This document shows, one piece after another, positions 22,681 through 32,968 of a DNA stretch of 64,000 nt. The notes under the pieces were generated by a model. That model had not been told where the DNA came from and made no database searches. It saw only the letters and a program-made list of their open reading frames with translations. The number at the start of each line of letters is the position of its first letter. Position 1 is the first letter of the stretch. Position numbers and translations under genes: made by a program. This DNA is from Laburnicola sp. R22_1 (lineage: Eukaryota; Ascomycota; Dothideomycetes; Pleosporales; Didymosphaeriaceae), in assembly GCA_014281115.1 (NCBI GenBank), contig JACONQ010000019.1, positions 1,054,001 through 1,118,000 of the forward strand, written 5' to 3'.

Positions 22681-23601
22681 TTACACGGTCTCGAGGACCG
22701 TCTCCTTGAATTCCCGCTCAACCTGCGACGTATTAGTCTGTGTTCTCAATTGATGAGTTGTCGATCGTACCTTCTGGCCAGAGTCATCCTGGTTCGACTC
22801 GCCGTGCAGACCGAGGAGAGCACCCAGATCGAACTTGGGCTGCTTGAGGAGCTTAAGCTTGCGGACGTGGATCTGAACATGTTAGCGCGCTCCCATTGTG
22901 CACGCTCTGGTATACACACGTTCTGGAGGGGGTAGATGCCCTGGGTGGCCTTCTCAATCTCGCGGCCGATGACCTCGGGGATGAGCTTCTGGGTAAGCTG
23001 GGCGAGCGAGCACGAGCTGGCCTCGCGAGTCATAATCTCAACCATCTTCTTGCGGATCGCTCTGATCTGCGATGAGGCAGCATAGGTGGTCTTCTTGATC
23101 TGGTTGGGTCGTCGCTTGGTGAAGGCGATGGCGAAGAGGCGGACGAGGTAGTCGTCGGTGGTCTTGACGACCACGTTAGCCTCGATGAGGGTTTGCCACT
23201 TGCGGACGAGCGAGCGGAGCTTGTCCGAGGTAAAGTCGAGGCCGTGGAAGTTGGTCAGGCAGTTCTTGCCCTGGACCTCGTCGACGCGTAGCTTGACCTT
23301 GCGGAAAGCGTGGTCCTCGTCCTTCTGGAGATCGGCGAGGGAGACCTCGAATATCCGGCCCTTCAGCGCATCGTTCGCGTTCTTGATACCGGTGGTGCGG
23401 TTGACGAGGGTCTTTCCGACGCTGCAGGAGAAGAGAGCTCAGTATGCAGTCCATTGAAGTGTGCGCGGGCGAATCTTACTCTCGGATCTGGAACGTGCCT
23501 GGGGCCTTGACGTTGTACCAGTCCTTCTTCGCGAAGGTGTCCGTCTTCTTCTTGAGACCCTTCTTTCCCTTTGAAAGACGCTTGTTCTTGCCGACAGCCA
23601 T
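22681..23601 (-). CDS. RPS1: Small-subunit ribosomal protein eS1 (RPS1/S3ae)
   Basis: Predicted as complement(join(22681..22722,22771..22872,22920..23421,23480..23601)), 255 aa, the usual length. Exon 1 begins [15 protein letters not shown] and continues [16 protein letters not shown]. Exon 2 gives [35 protein letters not shown] and MTREASSC, then [21 protein letters not shown]. Exon 3 gives [17 protein letters not shown], and exon 4 ends [13 protein letters not shown]. All three introns (58, 47 and 48 nt) have GT-AG ends; intron 2 has GCTAAC before TTCAG. The protein is a core component of the 40S subunit near the mRNA exit. The four-exon structure makes it easy to truncate in automated annotation, because the terminal exon has only 13 codons plus stop. 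Confidence 0.96.
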
Positions 23602-24487
23602 GATTGCGACGTTGGGTGTTGAGGGGGGCTGTTCTGGTGTCGTCGTTTATCGTGTGTAGAAATTGTCGCTAAGCGAGTCTTTGGTGTGCGCGCACGGACC
23701 ATGGATCACGTGCGCCAAGCCACGCCTGGGCACCTGGGCACGATCGACCTGGGGACTCTGCACCTCTCGACTGATCGACGAACAGCCAGACTTCGGCTTC
23801 ACCACAGCTGCATTCCATCAAGGGAGTTTTTTCTGCGATGTTTTTGATTGACGTTGCTACAGTTGCTAATTGTGCGTCCTAAACGCGACAGATCATACTT
23901 CACGGACGAAATACTACACTTGGGGGAACAAATACAAGTAACTTCAGGTTTGTACGATGGTAACGTAACAGTATATTCTCCTTAATTCTCAATCTGTTGT
24001 CGGCGCCTGCCCCTTTGCCCTCCCTGCTGTGGCCTATACTCCCAGTTCTTCGCCTCACGCCTCGCTATTTTGATCCTCCCGCAAATCAAACCCACCTCAA
24101 CCACAGGCCGCCCCCAAAATCCGTCCGGTGGCATCTAGTCCTGATAGTTTGCTGGCACTGACTCTCATTGGAGCCATCCGACACAGTAGCTTCTCTCTCT
24201 ACCCGCCGTCTGTCGGTGTCCGCCAAATGCACCTTCCGTCGCGTCCGGTACTTCTGCTAAACAGTTCCTCTCTAAACCGTCTTGCGCGGGTAACTCGGTC
24301 ACCTGGCATTCTCCTTTTGTTGGCTGTCTTCGTCTCGACCGGCTAATCTCCTCTAGACCGACTCTTGCCTCTATGAAAGAAGGAGTGGCGTTGTAATGTT
24401 GTAGGTCCTCCAAACCTTTGGTGATCACGGCGATCATACGCTTGATGATACTCCAGTCAATCTCCAGTTTCTCTTGGATTCACCCCA
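23602..24487. other. Upstream region of RPS1
   Basis: This 886-bp stretch separates the RPS1 start from the 3' end of the next minus-strand gene. It should hold the RPS1 promoter; a pyrimidine-rich tract lies at about 24010-24080. A 90-codon minus-strand frame (24165-24437) has no features I can support. Confidence 0.45.
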
Positions 24488-24986
24488 TCACGTATGCATA
24501 GTACTGTGCTCACTCCGCCGATTTTGATACGCGTCCTGCGATTGGCAGAACTTCTCAAAATCTGGGAAGCTGACGTAGCCATCTGAGGTGTGTGAGCCAA
24601 GGTTTCAACACAGAGGACCTGAGAGGCTTACCTTGCTGTCTATACTGATGGACATAACGAGCACTCTCGCTTCTCCACATGGCAGGTCGCTCCGAAGTGC
24701 TGGTGGGGGTCGAGCGCATCCTCATGTCTGGCGATTCCATCGGGCTAGCTACTGGGGTATATCCTCTAGGCGTGGACGGGTTTGACACAACCTTGGCCAG
24801 CAAAGCCGTTGCTTTCGTCGGACTCCCCGAACCAGAGTCCCTTCGGCTTGCACTGGTCGACTGCGTGGTGAGGCATGGAGACGAGACAGTTGATGGCGTC
24901 AGAGGTGGACGACGGCTGCCTGATCCGGATCGAGCCTGGGGTGCTTGAGTGGGAAGCGAGTAGTAGTATCGATTGTTGTTCGCCAT
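24488..24986 (-). CDS. Small Ser/Pro-rich hypothetical protein
   Basis: Predicted as complement(join(24488..24582,24632..24986)), 149 aa. The 49-nt intron GTAAGC...CCTCAG restores frame from YRQQ to DGYVSFPDFEKF. The first exon, starting MANNNRYYYSLPT, is rich in Ser, Thr, Pro and Arg and looks disordered. The end of exon 1 (SESARYVHQYRQQ) and the DGYVSFPDFEKFCQSQ segment look like the conserved part. No signal peptide or membrane segment. Function unknown; the clean splice and the two-part composition are the reasons to accept it. Confidence 0.65.
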
Positions 24987-26770
24987 GGTGATGTGAATTG
25001 TTCGACTTGGTGGATTGTCGACTATGTGAGAGATGGAATGGCAGGAGAAGACGTAGTTGGAAGACGTAGTAATAATGTTGAGTGCCTGCGCCCAGACGCC
25101 ATTCACCCAGACTACCAGCCTACCTTCGTAAAAGTGCAGGGTACCCCTGTCAACGCCAGCTGCATCATCAGCCAGGCCCTCCACCTTGAATTCTGGGCCC
25201 TGGTCGGTATGCAAGATGCACGCCCTCTAAAACGTGGACCGTTAAGAAAGGTGGCAGCTAGCCGCAACGAGACGGCTGTGTTGTCATCCCTTCATACGTA
25301 CTGACTCGCTCGCTGCCGACACACGACCATCATCTCGGAGCGTGCGTTGGCCACCGTAGAGTCTATTTACCGGTAGTTGCACCTTAGCCCAGGACGGGAC
25401 CGCTTCTTGAAGCGAAATCGCTGACGTTGGCGGTCTCGAGGCCACTCGCCCCTGATTGGCATCGCATGGCTGTCTCCGGGAGTGCGGGTTCCAAGAATCC
25501 AAGGCAGCGGGGTCGTCCTTTGCCATCCAATCGGTTCAACAGCTAGATGCGGGTGGTGGAGAGACAAACTGCCCAAAAGCCACAATCTCACCAGTTGGTG
25601 GGAGTTCCTGCCGATGCCGACGCCTTGCGAGGCCGAGGAGGGGCTGTTCCTTATCCTATACCCAACAGAGCGCGTGGTGGTTTGTGTGACCTGATATGGG
25701 ACGACGGCCGCGCAACACCGCCTCACATTATTGCCTCGAGTCTGCTCCCATTTGCCGTTGCGGTGAGGGCATCTTGCTTTCGGCGACGTCTCAGCGCACA
25801 ATGACATGGCTCGCGCAAAGAAAGACGCAACAACACTAGACCACGCCGTCTCACCTCTTCTATGGCGCAGTCTTATTCATCTATCGGTATATCTCGTTGT
25901 CTACTCCCGCAGGTTCGGGCGGGACGATTAGGCGGCGGCCACGTACCTGCCGGCCGCTCCCGCCAGTCCACTCATCCTCATCCTCGCGTTCCAGTAATCC
26001 ATCAGCCGGCGAGCGCACGTCTCACGACACTTGCGACGGAAAGCAGCTGCTGACATTGTGGTATCCATTACGTATGGCGTGCTTCTTATCTGGGAGTTTT
26101 GATACTTCAGCTCCTGGCATAACGTCGCGGTCCACTCTTGCGGGGTGAGCAGTCTAGACTCTTTCTTCCTTGTCCTAATCCTCGACTCAGCGGCTATGAG
26201 TGCCGTGCGGAACAACTCCCCGCCAGGAGAAAGTATTCGGTGCGACAGGATGAGTCAGGACCATATTCCAGCGTTCCGATTGACGGTTCCAACTTCCGTA
26301 TATTTGGTTCCTCGTTTGAGCGCATCCACGGCCCAGATGATGCCAGCCACGTATTATTCCACTAATCTATTCCAAGTTTCCCTAACCAACTCAAGCTCTT
26401 TTCCTCCCAGGACCCATTCACGTGTACTGTGTAATATCTTCGTCTTCAAATCCCAATTCTCAACAACCGCTTCCGGAAATAAGTGCAGGCAGCCCACTGG
26501 CACGCCTGACAGCTGCCAAATGCCTTGCTGCCCAGTCCGTTATGAAAGCGCCATACTAGCTCACACACTGACAGCGCTACCGCCATACCTTCGGTACCTC
26601 GCAACCGTACCTGCGGTTCGAGCATATCTTGTGACACCCTCTCCACCGTCTATTGCACACCCGTCCTCGCAGAGATCTTCGCCTTGCAGCTACGACTGCA
26701 AATCTGCGTCCAAAACTGCTGGGGAAGATGTGCAATGCAGCATGCAGTGCAACATCTGCCACTCCCACCA

Positions 26771-26797
26771 CGCAAGCAAGCAAGCAAGCAAGCAAGC
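26771..26797 (+). repeat. (AAGC)n microsatellite
   Basis: About six perfect copies of the tetranucleotide CAAG/AAGC. Confidence 0.85.
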
Positions 26798-27540
26798 TCC
26801 TGCGAGGAATACCCCTCACTCGGGGGCTTCCGAAGTGGCCGTGCTCATCTTTCCTCTACAAAGGTACATGTCCAAAAAATCCCCACAAAAGGCCATGCAG
26901 CGGGTTGATCTAGAATATCTGTCTGCGTGCCGATCGCACCCGACAATAGAAAGCTCTGCCAGGGCTCGCCGCAACACCACAGGCATGACCTCGCCTACGC
27001 GTTGCATATTATTAGTCCAGTTGAATGTATGTATTCCTGCTACTCGGCTCGCACCCTGCCAGAACGCACTTGCCGGTCGGATTTGATGGTTTATGTGGAC
27101 CTTGTAACGTCTCGACGTGGGTTTTTGCAACGCTCACGTGCCGCTTTCCGCGGCCAACAGTCATAGCATGCATATCATGAGAAGCATCCCTGGGCATCAC
27201 CGATGCAATTGCCGCGAGCTAGACTGCTTTTTCCGCCTGTCATGTCCACGTGTGGGCTAGAGAAAGGTAGCGGTCGAGCCCAAAGCGGGCCGCCCCGGTA
27301 GCTCTGGCTTGAGCCCACCTGTATAGGCTTCTTGATGGGGAGTCATAAGGCATTCGCGTTGCGGTAGATATATGAGCGGGTAGGGCGGATTGCTGACGCG
27401 CGAGGTAGCTGGGGCATGGAGGGCTGGTGGGGCTACGTGCTTTGTGTTTACCGGCGCGTGCTTCTGGTGCTGAGCGCTGGAGCTGCAGGGCTGTACACGT
27501 GAGGTGTTGTGACTGGTGGTGGTGTAGGAGCGGGGAGCAT

Positions 27541-27606
27541 GGGATGTATTGGTAGTGGATGTATCGGCAGGGGATGTATTGGTAGGGGATATATTGGTAG
27601 GGGAGG
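27541..27606 (+). repeat. 15-bp minisatellite, about four copies
   Basis: Units close to GGATGTATTGGTAGG repeat four times with scattered substitutions (TATCGGCAG, TATATTGG). On the minus strand they would encode repeated TSPTN-like residues, but no gene is supported. Confidence 0.7.
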
Positions 27607-28098
27607 TGTGTGTTGTAGGCACAAGCATTGTTGTCTGCCGGTCAGCTTCTTACGGCTTTGGTATGACAATGTCTTTCGAAATCAAGCCAGGCGACGAAGT
27701 AAGGCGGGATGTTGTTCGGGAACCTTTATCTCTTTGATAACGAGCAGTAGTCAGGCGCAGCGTCAGCTCGGCGTGTGATGTTGGGCTCATTCGTTCATTC
27801 CAGCCCATTCATACGAGCTGTTCGTACCGATTGGTGTGAGTTCTTGGTCTGTTGTGCAATTGGCTCGGACGTGAGGGAATGTTCAGTACGTGTAATCTCA
27901 CGTGTGTGCTTTATGCGGATATCAGGCGTCGTTGCGGGGAGACTTGGCTACCAGTTTTTCCGAGAACTGTACGGCCCATACCTACTATACGCTATCGGTG
28001 AATACGATAGGCAAACTCGCATGCAACGACTGACCCAACCGAGTTAGAACAGCATCTACCCAAGCCGTACGATGCCCTTTTCCGACATGTGGCGTCGT

Positions 28099-30080
28099 TT
28101 AATGCTGTTCCGAGAGATTAGCATTCACGACACAACAATAAAGGCAGTCGCTACTTACATCAATATCCTCCCAACCACGACCCTTCACATTTGCGAGCTC
28201 TTCCATCGACATGATATGGCCGGTTGTGACTGCAAGTCTCGCGCGTCAGCTTCAGCTCCGTAGGAGAACAGTGACACATCAGGTTCAAAACGTAGCAGTA
28301 GCCCACGATGTACGCGCGCACGTAGAAGATTGTGCGACAGTATGACGAACTTACAGTAGCCAGCTTGTATCTTGGCATCGATTTCGACACGGCTATCCGC
28401 TGGTATCATCTCCTCAGGGATTGGCACCCGCTCATGAATCGGAATGCCCTGCTCGACAATTGCGTCGTGTTTCATGCTACAAAACTGTTAGCTATGCACA
28501 GACCCTGCTTTCGGAACATCGCGGTGCGCAATTGGCTTACTTGGACATGCTGAGCATCCTATCAATCTTCGTAATACCCAGCCAGTGCAGGATCTAAGGT
28601 AGAGTCAGCACAGGATCGGCATAGGTAACATAAAGCAAAACCCAATGAGTGCGTTGAACAATTGACAGTGACTCACATCAGGCATTAGTGCTTGGAAACG
28701 CATGTCCTTGACACCGGCAATGTTCTCTGTCCGCTGGAAGTACTCGCTCGCTCTGTCTTCTCCTCTCTTTCGTGCGTTGTATACGAGATACTTGGTCACC
28801 TCACCAAGAGCTCGACCTTCCTTACGGAAATATATGACAACACCGCTGCCTCCTTTCTGAGCTTCCTTGACGGCTTCTTCGACGCCGAAGATAAGATACG
28901 GGCGGCATGTGCAGATATCTGAGCCAAAGACGTCGCTGCCGTTGCACTCGTCGTGGACACGGAGGGCGAGGCGAACATTGGGGTCGGACATCTTGCTGGG
29001 GTCACCGAAGATGTACACGGTTAAGCCACCGATAGGGGGCAAGAAGACCTTGATATCGTGGCGGGTGATGAGCTCAGGATAGGACCCGCCAGTCTCTTCA
29101 AACAATGTGCGACGCAGCGTGCCCTCATCTGATGTAGGAATTAGTACTCGCGATCAACTGGTGGAGCTTACTGACCGATGCCGAACCGTTCGGCCACTCC
29201 CGGTAGATACCATACGGGCTCGACTGCAACTTTGGTGACTGCTAGCTCACCAGTCTTGTTTATACAAATGCTGCCATCAGGCACCAATCGGCCTTCTTTT
29301 ACGCTGTTTTCCAGTTCAGGGAGCTTCATATGGGCTTTGGTGACAGCGATAGATGGCCTTATCTCAACACCCTCCTTTTCCATCGTCGTTTTGTACAACC
29401 AGGGGGCCAGATGACCAAAAGGGTCCATAGCGACTATCTTCTTCTTGCCACTCCACTGTGGAAAAGGTCCAATAGTCACAGCAGGCTCGGTATTGGTAAA
29501 GTCAGGTTTGTGATCAATGTCGAGATTCTTGCTTGCTACAGCGAGAGCATGGTAGATCGAGTATGAGCCGCCGTGAGCACCAATAGCTACAGTGGGTCAG
29601 CGAAAACAAACGCCTAGGAGTGAAATAGAACATACCGTTACGCCGACGAATGGTATTGGCATGCCGGGACACGACAACTGGACCTCGTTTTGCTGGGTCT
29701 TTATGACCCCAGTCCATAGGCAGAGGATCAACACCGGCCTGGCCAGGGTACGACGTCAAAATAATCTTTGAAGTCTTTGAAACACTCGTCCGACGAGGAG
29801 GAGCATCGACATCAGTGGGGGGTTCCTCATACTGCTTGCTAACAGCCTCTACGGTCTTCTCCGACAAGGACGTGACAGCGTCCTTGGCCTTTTGAAGCAA
29901 GTCATCTGACGCTGAGGACTGGCCCTTGGCCTCGTCTTTGATTTGCTTTATCTCCGCCAGCATATTTACACGGCCGTTGATGGCATCTACGTTGGACGCA
30001 AGCTGGGCATGCTCCTTGCGCATAGAGTCCAACGCCTCCAGGATCTCCTTGAGGAGAGCATCACTTGAGCTTCCGGACAT
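28099..30080 (-). CDS. URC1: Uracil catabolism protein Urc1/Urg1, GTP cyclohydrolase II-like
   Basis: Predicted with seven exons: complement(join(28099..28104,28159..28229,28355..28476,28541..28593,28677..29128,29176..29586,29636..30080)), 519 aa. The first ~90 residues are charged and helical. Then come ILTSYPGQAGVDPLPMDWG, RHANTIRRRNAIGAHGGSY and a GTP cyclohydrolase II-like core. Zinc ligands HDEC (about 344-347) and CTC (about 358-360) are present, and FRKEGR (about 386-391) corresponds to the YLRQEGRG block of RibA. Urc1/Urg1 proteins are needed for the URC route of uracil degradation in yeasts; the riboflavin enzyme is shorter and lacks this N-terminal part. The ATG codon at 30080 starts MSGSSSDALL. 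All six introns keep frame; the last exon is only His plus stop. The start codon is 552 bp from divergent ELF1. Confidence 0.85.
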
Positions 30081-30632
30081 GGTGGCTGTAGACTCTTTAT
30101 GCAGAGACAAAGGAAGCTCTAGACAAATATAGAAGTAGCTCGAGGCAAACGTAACCCTCCGCTCGAAACCGGCTGTTGGTAGACAACGAAGCGCTGACTG
30201 CCGAGGCGATAATCAAATATGGTGGTGGTGTTGGATGGTTCCAAGAATGAATGTGAGCGTCGATTGAGATGCGCTGGACCTGTATTCCGTCCCCAAGTAG
30301 TGAGAAGTAGAATGAGAGGTGGGCGAGAGAAAGGAAGATGGAAAGTGGCGGGGAAGTTGGAGTGGTGGATGACAAGTCGCGTGCCGAGTGCTGATTGGGG
30401 TAACCTTATCGACACTTCGGGAAACAGGGCGGTGAGGGGGACTTTCCAGGGTTAGCTTGGCTTGGACACTGAGCTTCCCCACCATAAATGCATTCATAGC
30501 TTTTGACAAAGCCCTGGCCGCCTACAAATCCGACAACGCGCAACGTTAACTCTATACTTCCGCTCATTCGGCGCCCTCTATCTCAACTCCCACCTGCACT
30601 GAATCTCACACGCGACCTTCAACCGTAGCACG
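30081..30632. promoter_or_regulatory. Divergent promoter region URC1-ELF1
   Basis: The 552 bp between the two start codons contains no credible gene and must carry both promoters. I see no specific operator. Confidence 0.5.
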
Positions 30633-31147
30633 ATGGTAAGTCGGCGCGCGTCTCCACGCGCATCCATATTAACTGAGCGCAGGGCAAACGCAAGTCAGCC
30701 AAGAAGCCCCAGGGGCCCAAGAAGGCACGTATTCACGGTCGCGCACTCTGTACGCGGCGCGCTAACAAGTTTCACAGAAGGAGAAGCTCCCCACAAGTTT
30801 CCAGTGCCTCTTCTGCAACCACGAGAACTCGGTGTCTGTGTCCATCGAGAAAAAGTCTGGCGTCGGCAACCTGCAGTGCAAGGTGTGCGGACAGACCTTC
30901 CAGACCAACATCAACTGTATGTGACTAGCTCTGAGTGTGGCATAGGGTAGGTGGTTAACGAAAGGCAGATCTCTCCGCGCCCGTGGACGTCTACGCCGAC
31001 TGGGTCGATGCATGTGATGCGGTAGCTGCGAAGGAGGCGAAAGCTACAGAGAAGTCGACAAACCGGACAGGCGCCCCTGCTAGGTCCGCGAGCGAGGACT
31101 TCGTCGTCCACGACGAGGTTGACGCCGAGGGCGACTACGATGATTGA
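30633..31147 (+). CDS. ELF1: Transcription elongation factor ELF1
   Basis: Predicted as join(30633..30635,30683..30724,30778..30916,30969..31147), 120 aa. Exon 1 is the ATG alone; exon 2 gives GKRKSAKKPQGPKK. Exon 3 holds the zinc-ribbon pairs CLFCNHENSVS and CKVCGQTFQTNIN, and exon 4 gives YLSAPVDVYADWVDAC and an acidic tail. Yeast Elf1 and human ELOF1 share the same four-Cys ribbon and the basic N-terminus. Elf1 binds elongating RNA polymerase II and nucleosomal DNA. Intron 2 (30725-30777) uses a GC donor (AAG|GCACGT) with a good CTAAC branch and CACAG acceptor; no GT donor there restores frame. Confidence 0.93.
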
Positions 31148-31552
31148 TCGTGCGAAATCGCACAAGCGCATGCGCGATATCTGTACAACACACCAGGAAT
31201 CGTTTTTGGCCTAGGATTATGGCTAGCGGCATACACGGCGTTTGGGGTATACCAGAGGCTCACAAGAGTCTGGCGTTTGATTTGGTTACCATGGCACGGG
31301 CATTGTAACGGGAACGGTTGCCACTTTGCCCAGGGAGGCGTGGATTTGATTTAGCTAGGGTTGATTTAATATGGAGCGTCACAACCGGTATGGGCTCGGA
31401 TGATTATCTACCTCAGAAGAAACTATCTGGAGCCTGCTTCATTCATGCCTCGGTCTTGTCATTTGCATTCCACGTGTCACTCACCACAATGATGCACCAG
31501 GCTTACATCTCTCATACGTGGTACTCAGCCACGATACCATTAGGCTAGACCT

Positions 31553-32432
31553 TCACATGGTGTAAAAGCGGTCACCGAAATCACCAAGTCCCGGAACGAT
31601 GTAACTGCAAACCGATTAGCCGTGGCCGTGGACGTAGGGCTAAAGACGTACTTCTTTTCGTCCAACCCTTGGTCAACGAACGCCGTCACGACCCGGACTT
31701 TGGGATACTCATCGGCAAATTTCTTTGCCCCCTCTGGACTGGCGATGAGGTTAAGGAAGAGGATGTGGTCTTCTGGCACGCCCCGATTCTTAAGTACTTC
31801 GATAGCCATCAGAGCCGAGCCACCTGCAGAGTTATTAGAAGGATCGAAATTTGCATTATTGCGTCTGTGTACTGTACCAGTAGCCAGCATCGGGTCCAAC
31901 AAGAGTACCCACCGATCGGCAATGTCCTCTGGGAGCTTGTCGTAATAGAGCTTCGGCTTGGACGTCTCCTCGTCTCGCTGGATAAGAATTTTTCCAATCC
32001 TCACAGATCGGCAGCAGTCACGCAGGCCCTGCTCCATAGATTCGCCCGCACGCATGATAGAGACACCACAGATCTTGCCCTCGAACTTGACGCCCGAATA
32101 GTGCCTCCCCACCGGGGTGCTGATCTCCTGGCTTACCACTGGAAGATGGTTCAGGCCCTCCTCGACGAGCAAGCGAATGATACGATTGGAGTAGAAGATG
32201 AAGTCGGCCCGTCCCGTGTTCTTGTCTCGAATCATTCTGCATATCCGGTGAGTACTGATTGTAGTTACATGGGCACGTGTTCTTACGTTAGCAGGGCTAT
32301 CAACTGCGGCGTCTGGGGCAGGATATGAACATTGGCATGGGGAATCGGTTTGGAGACAGTGGCCTTGGGCTTTTCAGTCTTGGGGCGGTATTCAGGCCCG
32401 ACACGCTGCGAAGGCGGCTGTGCGTCTGCCAT
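31553..32432 (-). CDS. FUR1: Uracil phosphoribosyltransferase FUR1
   Basis: Predicted as complement(join(31553..31604,31652..31823,31878..32236,32287..32432)), 242 aa. The protein includes HVLPQTPQL-like HILPQTPQLIALLTMIRDK, VSIMRAGESMEQGLR, and the PRPP loop LLDPMLATGGSA, which is split by intron 2. The uracil-binding C-terminus is YIVPGLGDFGDRFYTM. It converts uracil and PRPP to UMP in the cytosol (pyrimidine salvage); the same reaction feeds the URC degradation route. Introns are 47-54 nt. The start ATG begins MADAQPPSQR, and the N-terminal ~25 residues are a variable extension. The gene is convergent with ELF1 and divergent from WAPL. Confidence 0.95.
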
Positions 32433-32968
32433 GGTGACTTCTCGATAGGTTGATGTCGAAACTTTAAAGCGAAGTGGAGTAGCCGTAGAAGCGGAATGAT
32501 TTTATATCCCTTGGGTACTCGAAAATATGTCACCTGAAGCCGGACATGGAGGCCAGGGGCGCAAGATCGAGCTGAGCGACTAGAGTCTGGCCTCCCTAGG
32601 TGCGAGCCCAGGCTCGTGATCAGCGGCGGACTCCACCGTCTGCTGCTGTTCACCGCCGGCAGTTTCAAGGCTAGCCTGGCGGGGACACGGGACCCTGCGT
32701 CTGCGCCACTTGCTCACCAGCCACAGCGGGTGGCGGCGTCGCCGAATCACGGACGTGTGCTGTTTGCGTTCACGCAAGCAGCCGACCGCTGTCTCCAAGA
32801 ACAACACTTGCGACTGCACGCGACTGCCTACTACGCCAGCCCTCCGCACCGGCCCCTGTGGCAGCTCTTCTTCGCACCCAACTTGCACACCGCCTGCTGC
32901 TACCATGCACACCTAAACCGGTCGACCCCCCGCGCCCGACACCGTATCCGCAAGCGACAGCCGTGCAA
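32433..32968. promoter_or_regulatory. Divergent promoter region FUR1-WAPL
   Basis: 536 bp between the two start codons. The WAPL frame remains open for 37 codons upstream of the chosen ATG, but those residues (LLRTQLAHRLLLP) are not family-like. Confidence 0.45.

Larger units (their letters stand above)
24987..28098. other. Gene-poor stretch
   Basis: About 3.1 kb without a supported gene. A 313-codon frame at 26145-27086 has a GTG start, no domain, and runs through an AAGC microsatellite, so I do not call it. The stretch also holds a 15-bp minisatellite near 27541-27606. Confidence 0.5.

Noticed and set aside
26145..27086. 313-codon plus-strand frame
   Set aside because: It starts with GTG, passes through an AAGC microsatellite, has no domain or hydrophobic pattern, and other frames of similar length overlap it.
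27257..27628. Minus-strand frame rich in TSPTNTSP repeats
   Set aside because: It is a translation of the 15-bp minisatellite; nothing else supports a gene.
28671..28677. TGACTCA-like heptamer inside URC1
   Set aside because: It coincides with a GTGAGT splice donor read on the opposite strand and lies within the gene, not a promoter.
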